From NCBI GenBank assembly GCA_018700215.1, contig JABIST010000020.1, forward strand, positions 1-13,351: DNA of 13,351 nucleotides, read 5' to 3'. Made by a program: the position numbers and the translations under genes. The stretch comes from Dehalococcoidia bacterium. Its GTDB lineage: Bacteria; Chloroflexota; Dehalococcoidia; UBA2979. The notes under the pieces were generated by a model, which searched no databases, was not told the origin of the DNA, and saw only the letters and a list, made by a program, of their open reading frames with translations. Below are positions 1 to 7,564 of the stretch, piece by piece (position 1 is the first letter of the stretch; each line of letters starts with the position of its first letter).

Positions 1-258
1 GAGTACGGGGTTCGCGTGAACTCGATCCTACCGGGGCTCATGAACACGCCGATGGCGATCGAGGCCAGAGTGGACGCCGGCTGGGATCGGGCCGAGATCA
101 TCGCTGAACGTGACGGTAACGTGCCGCTTGGTCGAAAGATGGGTTCGGGCTGGGACATCGCCTATGCGTCGCTGTTCCTGCACAGCGACGAAGCCAGCTT
201 CATCACCGGCGTGGCGCTCCCGGTTGATGGCGGAGGTGCGGTTGCCCCTCGTCGCTAG
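1..258 (+). CDS. Short-chain dehydrogenase/reductase (SDR), C-terminal fragment
   Basis: The window opens inside this gene; frame 1 is open from base 1 to a TAG at 256-258, giving the last 85 residues. The fragment begins EYGVRVNSILPGLMNTPM, the block that follows the catalytic Tyr-x-x-x-Lys helix in classical SDRs (V-R-V-N-x-I-x-P-G-x-x-x-T-P-M). It ends with FITGVALPVDGG, the usual SDR C-terminal signature. The nucleotide-binding GxxxGxG and the catalytic Tyr/Lys lie upstream of the window and cannot be checked. SDRs of this type are cytosolic NAD(P)-dependent oxidoreductases; the substrate cannot be predicted from this part. The tail after VDGG (GAVAPRR) is a few residues longer than in many relatives. 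The gene converges with the small zinc-ribbon gene, 48 bases away, with no clear terminator hairpin between them. Confidence 0.9.
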   Translation, partial: EYGVRVNSILPGLMNTPMAIEARVDAGWDRAEIIAERDGNVPLGRKMGSGWDIAYASLFLHSDEASFITGVALPVDGGGAVAPRR

Positions 259-306
259 GGCGCGCTGGAGTGACAACCGACAGATCAGGAGGAGCCGCGA
301 CGTTGG

Positions 307-528
307 CTAGCGGGGGAGTTGACGCTCGTCGTCGCGGCGCTCGGCTATCTGCAGGCCCATGGTGCGCATGATCTGCTCCGCGCACGGCTCACAGTAGTGC
401 CGACCACTCTCCAGGTAGACGAACGGACCGAAGGGGCTGCGACAGGTCGCGCACCACTCGGGCTCGCGACGCCGCTCGGGCCCCGCCTCTGGTGCTGGTG
501 CTGGTTTTGAACTCCATGGCATTCGCAT
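307..528 (-). CDS. Small Cys4 zinc-ribbon protein, function unknown
   Basis: This - strand ORF encodes about 73 residues from the ATG at 528 to a TAG at 309-307. Its centre holds two CxxC knuckles, WCATC and YCEPC, separated by 16 residues (Cys26/29 and Cys46/49 with this start), a spacing suited to one structural Zn site. A short proline/alanine-rich stretch (PAPAPEAGP) precedes the ribbon and a charged tail (ERRDDERQLPR) follows. No enzyme domain is visible. The start is uncertain: the frame stays open upstream to an ATG at 666 inside the amidohydrolase gene, with other ATGs at 591 and 522. The ATG at 528 is chosen because it avoids overlap with the divergent gene and lies 6 bases after a -10-like GATAGT, as in a leaderless transcript; no Shine-Dalgarno site is seen. 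It could be a chance ORF, but the regular cysteine pattern argues against that. Confidence 0.5.
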   Translation of the reverse strand: MRMPWSSKPAPAPEAGPERRREPEWCATCRSPFGPFVYLESGRHYCEPCAEQIMRTMGLQIAERRDDERQLPR

Positions 529-534
529 GCAGTG

Positions 535-563
535 ACTATCGGCTTTCCAGTCGGGCGTCTTCA
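535..563 (-). promoter_or_regulatory. Possible leaderless promoter for the zinc-ribbon gene
   Basis: Reading the - strand, a -35-like TGAAGA (bases 563-558) is followed by a 17-base spacer and a -10-like GATAGT (540-535). The hexamers match the sigma-70 consensus at three and four of six positions. Six bases then separate the -10 from the ATG at 528, which would put the transcription start on or next to the start codon. The match is weak, so this is only a candidate. Confidence 0.25.
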
Positions 564-625
564 GGGCGTGTTCCCTACCATCCGCTAACATGCGGGCCGC
601 CCCAGACGTTGAAGAAAGGCTCCCT

Positions 626-2242
626 ATGTCCGGCGATCGAGCAGACATCGTGTTCACCGGTGGCATCGTTCACACCGTCGACGCCAACAACAGCATCGCC
701 GAAGCGGTTGCCGTCTCCGACGGTCGAATCCTCGCGGTTGGCTCCAACTCCGAGGTGAACGCGACCGCTGCACCGGATACGCGCCACGTGGAGCTGAACG
801 GCCGATCGCTCACTCCCGGCTTCATTGACGCGCACCAGCATTTCACCGGAGTGGGCGGGGCGCAGTACGCGATCGACTGCAAGGCGGCCGGCATGGACTC
901 GATCTCCGCGATCGTGGAGGAGGTGCGCAAGCGCGCCGAGACGCAGCCCGTCGGGAGTTGGATTCGAGGGCGCGGCTACGACCACTCGAAGCTGGTCGAG
1001 CAGCGCCACCCGAACCGCCACGACCTCGATGTTGTGTCGCCCAACCACCCGGTCATCTTCACCCGGACCTGCGGGCACATCATCGCCGTGAACACGAAGG
1101 CGATCGAACTGGCCGGGTTGCCGTTCGACTCCCCCGACCCGAACGGCGGTCGCTTCGATCGTGATCCGGACGGCAGCATCAACGGCGTCTGCTACGAACG
1201 CGCGAACGGTGCGTTCCGTGCCGTGTCGGCACCCAGTCGCGAGGATCTGCGGGAGCACCTGATCGCGGCGAACCGCGCCGACCTGGTCAGCGGGCTCACC
1301 AGCGTTCACGACGCCGGCGGGTTGCTGGGGCCGCCGATGGACGTGGCGACGGAGCTTGTGGCGTCCGATGAGATCCAGGTGCGGCTCTACGCGTTCGCCA
1401 CCGTCAACACGATGGACCATCCGCTGGTTGGCCTGCTCAACGGCACCGGGCTGCACACCGGATTCGGCAGCGACCAGCTCCGCATCGGCGCGTTCAAGGT
1501 GATGACGGACGGGTCCAGCTCTGGCCCCACCGCTTCGACGCGCGACCCGTACCACGTGGACCCGGACGACTCCGGCATCCTCTACTGGCAGCAGAGCGAA
1601 CTGGACGACCTGATCGGCCGCGCTCACCGAGCCGGCTGGCAATGCACCGTCCACGCCGTGGGCGACCAGGCGATCGAGCAGACGCTGAACGCGATGGCGC
1701 GCGCGCAGAACGAAGCACCTCGCGAGGGCCTGCGACACCGCATCGACCACTGCGGCATCACGCCGCCTGACCTCCAGCGACGCGTAATCGAGCAGGGCAT
1801 CGTCCCCGCAATGCAGCCGGCCTTCTTCTGGGAGTTCGGCGACGGCTACATCAACAACTACGGCCGCCACCGCGCCGATGTGATGTTCCCTGCGAAGTCG
1901 ATCATCGAGGCCGGCGGCATCGTCGCTGGTTCGTCGGACTCGCCGGTGACCGACTATCGGCCGCTGTTCGGCATCGAGCAGGCGATGACGCGTGCCACCA
2001 TGAGCGGCGATGTCTGTGGCCCCGAAGAGCGAGTGGACCTTGATACGGCGATTCGGATGCACACGATCAACGGCGCGTACGCCGAGTTCGCCGAGGATCG
2101 CAAGGGCAGCATCGAGGTGGGCAAGTACGCCGACCTCGCAGTGCTGTCAGAGGACATTCGCCAGGTAGAAGTGACTGAGCTGCGTGATCTGCCGATCTCG
2201 ATGACCGTCGTGGAGGGCCGCGTCTGCTACGAGGCAGACTGA
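626..2242 (+). CDS. YtcJ-like metal-dependent amidohydrolase
   Basis: The 538-residue product has the length and layout of YtcJ-type amidohydrolases (Amidohydro_3): a small beta-sandwich at both ends around a metal-binding TIM barrel. Visible motifs are TPGFIDAHQHF (metal ligands His70 and His72), KVMTDGSSSGPTAS (about 291-304), VHAVGDQAIEQ (His343), RHRIDHCG (His375), and AGSSDSPV with the probable catalytic Asp438. The C-terminal GSIEVGKYADLAVL is the usual return strand. The family hydrolyses C-N bonds in amides, formamides or cyclic imides in the cytosol; the substrate cannot be read from sequence. The ATG at 626 is preferred over the in-frame ATG at 590 because GAAAGG (614-619) lies 6 bases before it and the protein then begins directly with the sandwich strand (ADIVFTGGIVHTVD). 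It diverges from the zinc-ribbon gene and is followed by a 93-base gap. Confidence 0.93.
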   Translation: MSGDRADIVFTGGIVHTVDANNSIAEAVAVSDGRILAVGSNSEVNATAAPDTRHVELNGRSLTPGFIDAHQHFTGVGGAQYAIDCKAAGMDSISAIVEEVRKRAETQPVGSWIRGRGYDHSKLVEQRHPNRHDLDVVSPNHPVIFTRTCGHIIAVNTKAIELAGLPFDSPDPNGGRFDRDPDGSINGVCYERANGAFRAVSAPSREDLREHLIAANRADLVSGLTSVHDAGGLLGPPMDVATELVASDEIQVRLYAFATVNTMDHPLVGLLNGTGLHTGFGSDQLRIGAFKVMTDGSSSGPTASTRDPYHVDPDDSGILYWQQSELDDLIGRAHRAGWQCTVHAVGDQAIEQTLNAMARAQNEAPREGLRHRIDHCGITPPDLQRRVIEQGIVPAMQPAFFWEFGDGYINNYGRHRADVMFPAKSIIEAGGIVAGSSDSPVTDYRPLFGIEQAMTRATMSGDVCGPEERVDLDTAIRMHTINGAYAEFAEDRKGSIEVGKYADLAVLSEDIRQVEVTELRDLPISMTVVEGRVCYEAD

Positions 2243-2262
2243 GAACGGCTTATCGGTGTACA

Positions 2263-2274
2263 AACTGGTAGAAG
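2263..2274 (+). promoter_or_regulatory. Possible extended -10 promoter before the 3-hydroxyacyl-CoA dehydrogenase gene
   Basis: The 93-base gap 2243-2335 contains a TGG-TAGAAG element (-10 hexamer 2269-2274, four of six consensus matches, with an upstream TG). No convincing -35 is present. The same 9-mer CTGGTAGAA recurs in the gap before the lipoprotein gene. The ribosome site of the downstream gene, AGGAAGGA (2323-2330), lies 5 bases before its ATG. A 5-bp stem at 2304-2318 (ACCCG/CGGGT) is too small to call. Confidence 0.2.
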
Positions 2275-2335
2275 ATCAGCACGACATTAGCCAGACCAAA
2301 CGAACCCGAGCAGCGGGTCGTCAGGAAGGACCATC

Positions 2336-3088
2336 ATGAAGTTTGAAGATGTGAAGAAGATCGGCGTCGTCGGCGGCGGCGTCATGGGTGGCGGTATCGC
2401 TCAGGTGATGGCCGTCGGCGGCTACGAGGTGATCGTTCGCGACCTCAGCGATGAGGTGATCGAGGCCACCAAGGGCGCGATGTTCGAGAGCCGCTGGGGC
2501 ATGAAGCGCTCCGTTGAGGTTGGCAAGCTCTCCTTCGATGACTGCCAGGCGGCGATGGGGCGTGTCAGCTTCACGCTCGACCTGCAGGACCTCGCTGATT
2601 GCGACATGATTATCGAGGCCGTCCCGGAGAACCTTGAGCTGAAGCAGAAGGTCTTCCAGGAGCTGGACGAGGTAATCAAGCCTGAAGCGATCTTCACCAG
2701 CAACACCTCCGGCTACGTGATTGAGGAACTCGCCGCGAACGTGCTCGAGTCCCGCAAGCAGCTCTTCGCCGGCATGCACTTCTTCAACCCGGTGCCCGCG
2801 ATGAAGGCAGTTGAGATCATCGCGACGTCGCAGACCACGAAGGAGACGGCCGACGCCGTCACCCGTGTTGGCGAGAAGGCGGGCAAGGTCACGGGCCAGG
2901 TAGCGGACATGCCCGGCAGCTACGGCTTCATCGTGAACCGTATCTTCGGCGCCGCGCGCCGCGAGGCCGTGAAGCTCGTCGAGGACGGCATCGCGACCGA
3001 GGAAGAGATCGACAGGATGATGATCGGCGGCCGCAACTGGCCCGTCGGCTTCTTCGCCCAGCGCGGCGGCATTGGCCAGCAGTGGTAG
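2336..3088 (+). CDS. 3-hydroxyacyl-CoA dehydrogenase, C-terminally short form
   Basis: The 250-residue product matches the NAD-binding domain of 3-hydroxyacyl-CoA dehydrogenases, which oxidise L-3-hydroxyacyl-CoA to 3-ketoacyl-CoA in beta-oxidation and butanoate metabolism. The Rossmann motif VVGGGVMGGGIAQ (residues 11-23) is followed by Asp36 for the NAD ribose. SNTSG (Ser125), GMHFFNPVP (His148), KAVEI (Glu160) and GFIVNR (Asn201) carry the catalytic and substrate residues, and His148/Glu160 have the usual 12-residue spacing. The oddity is the C terminus. After NWPVGFF, which aligns with the family's P-M-G-P-F, the protein runs 10 more residues and stops, so roughly 40 residues of the helical substrate/dimer domain are missing against the usual 280-290. 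No continuation is evident in the other frames after the stop; a DinB-like gene begins instead. The start is firm: AGGAAGGA sits 5 bases before ATG. Confidence 0.88.
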   Translation: MKFEDVKKIGVVGGGVMGGGIAQVMAVGGYEVIVRDLSDEVIEATKGAMFESRWGMKRSVEVGKLSFDDCQAAMGRVSFTLDLQDLADCDMIIEAVPENLELKQKVFQELDEVIKPEAIFTSNTSGYVIEELAANVLESRKQLFAGMHFFNPVPAMKAVEIIATSQTTKETADAVTRVGEKAGKVTGQVADMPGSYGFIVNRIFGAARREAVKLVEDGIATEEEIDRMMIGGRNWPVGFFAQRGGIGQQW

Positions 3089-3134
3089 CGCGCACGGCGA
3101 CGCAGCTCCAACCCTCCAGCTTCCGAGGCCACTC

Positions 3135-3608
3135 GTGAGCCTCGAGGGCGAGCGCGCCGTCTACGCAACGATCCTCGGCGGGACGCTGGAGCAGATCGCG
3201 CGTGCGGTCGAGTCCTTCCCGCCGGATGCGCTCGACCGTCATCCGCATGAGGGCGCCAGCTCATCCGCTGAGCTGGCCGCCCACGTTGTCGGCGCCGTCC
3301 GCGCATGGGCGGTCGGCATCGGCTGTGGCCGCGACGTGTCGCGTGACCGCGTCGCCGAATTCGCTACCGCCGAGGTCAGCGCTGCCACGCTCGCGGCGGA
3401 CCTGCGTACGCTGGCAACCGAACTAACCGAAGCGCTCGGTGAAATCGACTCTGCGTTCCTCGATGAGCGGCTCGTCCCCGAGCAGTCGCTCGCCGGTGCG
3501 GCTCCCGCACGCGAGACCTCGAGGCGTGAATCGATCGTCTCTTCGATCCGGCACGCCGGCGAGCATCTCGGCCACCTCGAATTGACCCGCGACATGCTCA
3601 GCGACTAG
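3135..3608 (+). CDS. DinB-like (DUF664-type) putative metal-binding protein
   Basis: The 157-residue product has a four-helix DinB-superfamily pattern. An N-terminal helix (TILGGTLEQIARAVESF) is followed by AAHVVGAVRAWAV with His50, and a C-terminal helix HAGEHLGHLELTRDML carries His140, His144 and His147. DinB-fold proteins typically bind a divalent metal with three histidines, and several act as thiol (mycothiol or bacillithiol) transferases; a specific role here is not shown. The GTG at 3135 is chosen because GAGG (3125-3128) lies 6 bases upstream and the first helix follows directly. A longer form from TTG at 3072 would overlap the preceding dehydrogenase gene by 17 bases, lacks a ribosome site, and would add a low-complexity lead. 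The gene is 46 bases after the dehydrogenase and 16 before the MFS gene on the same strand, so co-transcription is likely. Confidence 0.75.
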   Translation: MSLEGERAVYATILGGTLEQIARAVESFPPDALDRHPHEGASSSAELAAHVVGAVRAWAVGIGCGRDVSRDRVAEFATAEVSAATLAADLRTLATELTEALGEIDSAFLDERLVPEQSLAGAAPARETSRRESIVSSIRHAGEHLGHLELTRDMLSD

Positions 3609-3624
3609 CGAGCGGGAGTCAGCG

Positions 3625-4962
3625 ATGGTCGACGAGGCGACGACCGAGCAGACAACAAACATCGGTAGCTCACTCCCGGCGTCGAAGCCACGCATCTTCT
3701 ACGGCTGGCTGATCGTCGTGGGCGCGGTCGTCGGCCAGTACGCCGCGATGGCCGGGCGCGGCCAGGTGAACGGCGTCTTCCTCGATCCGATGATCACCGA
3801 CCTCGGCTGGACTCGCAGCGAGTTCACGCTGGCCAGCTCTTCCGCCTTCGTGATCGGCGGCTTCGCCGGCCTCGTGATTGGGCCGATGGTCGACAAGTAC
3901 GGACCGCGGCCACTCATGCTGGTCGGTGCGGTCGGCTACGGTGGCGCGCTGCTGCTCACCTCGCAGGTCGAGACGCTGTGGCAGTTCATCGCGCTGCAGA
4001 TCATCGCCGGCGGCGTTGGCTCCGCGCTCGTCGGTCCGCTCGTCGTCAACGTCGCCGTCTCTCGATGGTTCGTGATCCGCCGCGGATGGGCGCTCGCGAT
4101 CGGTTCGATGGGCGTCTCGCTCGCCTCGGTGGTGATGCCGCTGACGATGACGACCGTCGTCGACGGAACGAGCTGGCGCACTGGTTATGTCGTGCTGTCA
4201 GCGCTCGTCTTCGTTCCGCTGATCCTGATCTCGCCGTTCATGCGGCGCAGCCCGGAAGACCACGGCCTGCTGCCCGACGGCCGGATCGAGAGCGCATCGA
4301 AGACCGCTGAGGAGCAACAGGCGCTCGCCCAGATCCAGAGCGACCACGACAATTCGCTGACCCGTCCTGAGGCGCTGCGCACCGCCGCCATCTGGCTGCT
4401 GGTAATCGCCTTCGGCATCAACATTGCTGGGCTCTCCGCCATGTTCGTCCACGGCATCCCGTTCATGACCGAGGCCGGCTTCACACGCACCGAGGCCGCC
4501 GCCGCCTTCAGCGTCACGGGGGTCGCCAACTTCGCCTCGAAATTCCTCTGGGGCTGGGGCCTGCAGCGCTTCCCCGGCAACCGCCTCGCCGCCGGCGCCT
4601 TCACCAGCTCCGCGACCGGCGTGCTGCTGATCATCCTCGCCAACGATCTCGAGCTGATGCCGCTGCTCGTCGTCGCCTTCATCTTCTTCGGCATCGGTTT
4701 CGGCGGCACGATCCCGATCAGCGAATTCCTCTGGGCCAACTACTTCGGCCGCCGCTACCTCGGCGCCGTTCGCAGCATCGGCATGCCGTTCACCGTGCTC
4801 TTCGGCTCACTCGGCCCGATCGCCGTCGCGGTCTACTTCGACGCGACCGATGGCTACGGCGGCGCGTTCATCGGCCTCGCGCTCGTCTACGCGCTCGCCG
4901 GTGCCGCTGTCTGGGTCTCGCGGCGTCCGACGAAGCCGGTGGGCGTCGCTGTCGAGGGCTAG
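3625..4962 (+). CDS. MFS transporter, OFA/monocarboxylate-porter-like
   Basis: The 445-residue product is a 12-helix major facilitator protein of the inner membrane. Hydrophobic segments fall near residues 27-45, 70-88, 98-114, 119-141, 154-176, 187-205, 251-275, 290-310, 322-339, 345-365, 383-405 and 412-432. The loop after helix 2 carries the MFS motif A (GPMVDKYGPRP, 86-96). A charged cytoplasmic loop (about 206-250) separates the two halves. Helix 7 ends in MFVHGIPFMTEAGFT, resembling the V-H-x-x-P-x-x-x-x-x-G pattern of oxalate/formate-antiporter and monocarboxylate-porter relatives, so a carboxylate substrate is a reasonable inference. GGGAG about 9 bases upstream supports the ATG start. 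Its position behind two catabolic genes fits uptake of a substrate or export of a product. Confidence 0.9.
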   Translation: MVDEATTEQTTNIGSSLPASKPRIFYGWLIVVGAVVGQYAAMAGRGQVNGVFLDPMITDLGWTRSEFTLASSSAFVIGGFAGLVIGPMVDKYGPRPLMLVGAVGYGGALLLTSQVETLWQFIALQIIAGGVGSALVGPLVVNVAVSRWFVIRRGWALAIGSMGVSLASVVMPLTMTTVVDGTSWRTGYVVLSALVFVPLILISPFMRRSPEDHGLLPDGRIESASKTAEEQQALAQIQSDHDNSLTRPEALRTAAIWLLVIAFGINIAGLSAMFVHGIPFMTEAGFTRTEAAAAFSVTGVANFASKFLWGWGLQRFPGNRLAAGAFTSSATGVLLIILANDLELMPLLVVAFIFFGIGFGGTIPISEFLWANYFGRRYLGAVRSIGMPFTVLFGSLGPIAVAVYFDATDGYGGAFIGLALVYALAGAAVWVSRRPTKPVGVAVEG

Positions 4963-5026
4963 GTGCTAGTCCGCGGAGCTGACGATTCTTCGATCCGCCC
5001 TGTCCCAGACCTCGGGCCAGCCGCAG

Positions 5027-5053
5027 ATCTGGTAGAACTTCGTTAGAGGAGAG
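5027..5053 (+). promoter_or_regulatory. Possible -10 element and strong ribosome site before the lipoprotein gene
   Basis: The 94-base gap 4963-5056 holds TGG-TAGAAC (-10 hexamer 5033-5038, with an upstream TG) and then AGAGGAGAG (5045-5053). AGGAG (5047-5051) ends 5 bases before the GTG at 5057, which decides that start. If the -10 is real, the leader would be only about a dozen bases. No clear -35 is seen. Confidence 0.25.
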
Positions 5054-5056
5054 TCA

Positions 5057-6574
5057 GTGATTCGAGCGCTTCCCGCCGTCCTACTCACGCTGATCGTGCT
5101 CGCCGCAGCCTGCGACGAGCCATCGGATGCTGACGGCCGATTGGCCGATGAAACAGCCACCGGCACCGTCGAACCAACCGCCAGTTCGACGACGGTCGCA
5201 CCGACCGCAGTCCCGCTGCCCAACCTCGAACCCGCGCTCTGGTTCGGCGAAGTCGAAGGAGCGCCGCTCACAGTCGCTCTCAGCCCCCCATTGCGACCGA
5301 ACGATGACGCATGGAGCGTCACGCTGGAGGATGCCCGCCTGCGCTGCGAACCGACCGCTACCGCGAGCGGATGGACGCTCGCGGAGTGTCGCGGGCTCAG
5401 AGCGGGCGTCGATCTGCGTCTGGACGTACCGGCGTCGACCGGCGAGCCGATCCTGTTGGAGGTGACTGATTTCTCTCAAGGAAGCGGGAAGCCTATTGAA
5501 GTCACGCTAAACCGGGTCCCGCCCGACACTGGCCCGGTGAGTTCCACCAACGTGCAGGTGCAGTGGAGCGCGGAGTTTGAGGACGGTGATTTCACCGACA
5601 TCTGGAGCGCGGACGGGGTCGTCTTCGCCCCTGACAAGGACAGCTTCATTGACCTGCTCGACGCTGAATCCGGTGAGTTCTTGTCCTTGATAGATATCTA
5701 TGACGAGCCGATCGGCGGCGACTCAGTGGACGACGCGGTACTGAACGTCAAAGCGCGCGACGGAATCCTCTACGCCGCGACGAGAGCGCGCGGCGTTCTG
5801 ATCTACGACGTGCGCGACTCGTTGGAGCCCGGATGGCTCGGTCAATACCTGCGGCCCCAGGACGACGATCCATCGTGGAATATCCACAACATCTACCTCT
5901 CACCAGTGCGCGACATTCTGTACGTGATCAACACCACCGAGGCCCCGGGGGATCTGCGCCTACTCGATGTCTCCGACCCGGCGAATCCCACTGAGATCGG
6001 CCGCTACCAGCTCGATACAGAGAATCCCGACGCCAAGCCGCACGACGTCCACGTGGTGGTACGCGACGGTCGCGAGATCGCCTACTTGAACTACTGGGCG
6101 GCCGGGCTGCTCATTCTCGATGTGACCGACCCCGCCGACGTCACGGAGCTGGGGACGTGGATTCCAGCGGAGGGCGACAGTCATGCGGGCTGGGCGTTCG
6201 AGATCGACCAGAGGTACTACTACGCGCACACCGGGGAAGGCTCAGGCCAATACCTGACCATTCTTGACGTCACCGACCTCACAGCGCCGAGCGCGATTTC
6301 CGAGTACAGCTCGCGCGACACCATCTCGATTCACAACGTTGAGGTCGTCGACGGGATCGCTTACATCTCCTACTACCTCGATGGGCTGCGAGTGGTCGAC
6401 CTGCGTGACCCACAACACCCGGTCGAGATCGGCTACTACGACACTGTCCCGCACGATGCCGAGAATCGCCTGTTCCAGGGCGCGTGGGGAGTGCACGTGG
6501 ATGGTGCGTATGTGTACGTCTCGGACAAGGAAGCCGGGGCGTTCGCGTTTTCGGTGGAGATCCCGGAGCGCTAG
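5057..6574 (+). CDS. Secreted lipoprotein with LVIVD-type beta-propeller
   Basis: The 505-residue product starts with a lipoprotein signal: MIR, a hydrophobic stretch to residue 18, and LAAAC with Cys19 as the lipidation site (Ala rather than Leu at -3). A Thr/Ser/Pro-rich linker follows to about residue 55. A small domain (about 56-155) contains Cys97 and Cys111, a possible disulfide. The rest is LVIVD-type repeats: VLIYDVRDSLEP (248-259), LRLLDVSDPANP (300-311), LLILDVTDPADV (351-362), LTILDVTDLTAP (400-411) and LRVVDLRDPQHP (444-455), plus weaker blades at each end. This gives about seven blades, a full propeller displayed outside the membrane. His277, His329, His376 and His426 recur once per blade at about 50-residue spacing. 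Function is unknown; binding or enzymatic roles are possible. The GTG start is set by AGGAG 5 bases upstream. It converges with the ureohydrolase gene, 6 bases away. Confidence 0.88.
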   Translation: MIRALPAVLLTLIVLAAACDEPSDADGRLADETATGTVEPTASSTTVAPTAVPLPNLEPALWFGEVEGAPLTVALSPPLRPNDDAWSVTLEDARLRCEPTATASGWTLAECRGLRAGVDLRLDVPASTGEPILLEVTDFSQGSGKPIEVTLNRVPPDTGPVSSTNVQVQWSAEFEDGDFTDIWSADGVVFAPDKDSFIDLLDAESGEFLSLIDIYDEPIGGDSVDDAVLNVKARDGILYAATRARGVLIYDVRDSLEPGWLGQYLRPQDDDPSWNIHNIYLSPVRDILYVINTTEAPGDLRLLDVSDPANPTEIGRYQLDTENPDAKPHDVHVVVRDGREIAYLNYWAAGLLILDVTDPADVTELGTWIPAEGDSHAGWAFEIDQRYYYAHTGEGSGQYLTILDVTDLTAPSAISEYSSRDTISIHNVEVVDGIAYISYYLDGLRVVDLRDPQHPVEIGYYDTVPHDAENRLFQGAWGVHVDGAYVYVSDKEAGAFAFSVEIPER

Positions 6575-6580
6575 CCAGCG

Positions 6581-7564
6581 CTACTCCGCGCTCGACACGT
6601 TCGACACGTTCGAGGCCATCACACCCAGGATCTCGTAGACCACGTTCGCAGCCGCGATCGCCGTCACCTCAGCGTGGTCGTAGGCCGGAGCCACCTCCAC
6701 CACATCCGCGCCGACGATATCGATGCCCGCCAGCCCTCGGAGCATCCCGACCAGCTCGCGGCTGGAGAAGCCAGCGACCTCGGGTGTGCCGGTGCCAGGG
6801 GCGAATGCCGGGTCCAACACATCGATGTCGATCGAGAGGTAGACGGGGTGGTCGCCGACGCGCTCCCGGATGCGGGCGACCATGCCGGTGACGCCAAGCA
6901 CCTCGATCTCCTGGGTTCCGAGGACGGAGAAGCCCATGCCCGCGTCCTCGGTCAGATCGCCTTCGCCGTAGAGCGAGCCGCGGATACCGACGTGCATGGA
7001 GTGGCCCTCGATGAACAGCCCTTCCTCGGCAGCTCGACGGAACGGCGTGCCGTGCGTGTACGGCGCGGACATGTACGTGTCCCACGTATCGAGGTGCGCG
7101 TCGAAGTGCACGAGGGCGACCGGGCCGTGCTTGCGGTTCACGGCGCGCAGCAGCGGCAGCGCGATCGTGTGATCACCACCCAACGAAACGATGCGCGGGG
7201 CTGACTCCAGCAGCTCGTTCGCACCCGCCTCGATCTGCACGATCGCGTCATCGATGTTGTAGGGGCTGACAGCGAGATCGCCGGCGTCGACGACCTGCTG
7301 GTCGTGGAACGGCGCAACGCCCAACGCGGGGTGATGCGAACGCAGCAGCCGCGATCCGGCGCGAATCGCCTGCGGTCCGAAGCGCGCTCCGGAGCGATAC
7401 GACGTCCCAGCATCGAACGGCACGCCAACGATACTGACGTCCCAACTTTCGACATCACGCGGCTCCGGCAGCCGAGCGAACGTTGCCGGCCCCATGAAGC
7501 GCGGGAACTCGCGCCCATCCGGCGGCCCCAGGTTGCCGCCATCCTCGGTGAACTCGGTGCTCAC
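6581..7564 (-). CDS. speB: Agmatinase-type ureohydrolase
   Basis: The 327-residue product belongs to the arginase/agmatinase family, cytosolic binuclear Mn enzymes that cleave a guanidino group to release urea. All metal ligands are visible: GGDH (His132), HFDAHLD (Asp155, His157, Asp159) and SIDIDVLDPAFAPGTGTPE (Asp246, Asp248). THGTPFRRA and DVVEVAPAYDHAEVTA are agmatinase-like, favouring agmatine to putrescine plus urea; guanidinobutyrate or another guanidino acid is a realistic alternative, so the symbol is provisional. The GTG at 7564 overlaps the nitroreductase stop as GTGA, implying translational coupling. The frame is open further upstream but that stretch is Arg/Gly/Ala-rich and lies inside the nitroreductase gene, so it is not used. 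The C-terminal SNVSNVS comes from a small tandem duplication of the gene end. Confidence 0.92.
   Translation of the reverse strand: MSTEFTEDGGNLGPPDGREFPRFMGPATFARLPEPRDVESWDVSIVGVPFDAGTSYRSGARFGPQAIRAGSRLLRSHHPALGVAPFHDQQVVDAGDLAVSPYNIDDAIVQIEAGANELLESAPRIVSLGGDHTIALPLLRAVNRKHGPVALVHFDAHLDTWDTYMSAPYTHGTPFRRAAEEGLFIEGHSMHVGIRGSLYGEGDLTEDAGMGFSVLGTQEIEVLGVTGMVARIRERVGDHPVYLSIDIDVLDPAFAPGTGTPEVAGFSSRELVGMLRGLAGIDIVGADVVEVAPAYDHAEVTAIAAANVVYEILGVMASNVSNVSSAE

Noticed and set aside
575..2062. Long - strand open frame (495 codons) opposite the amidohydrolase gene
   Set aside because: Its product is a run of Val, Arg, Ala, Asp and His with no motif, as expected of the antisense frame of a GC-rich gene; the + strand product has complete family motifs.
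4185..4739. - strand open frame opposite the MFS gene
   Set aside because: Antisense of transmembrane codons; no independent start signal or motif.
6593..6610. Tandem 9-base repeat CGACACGTT x2
   Set aside because: It only duplicates Ser-Asn-Val in the last residues of the ureohydrolase; two copies are too few for a repeat element.
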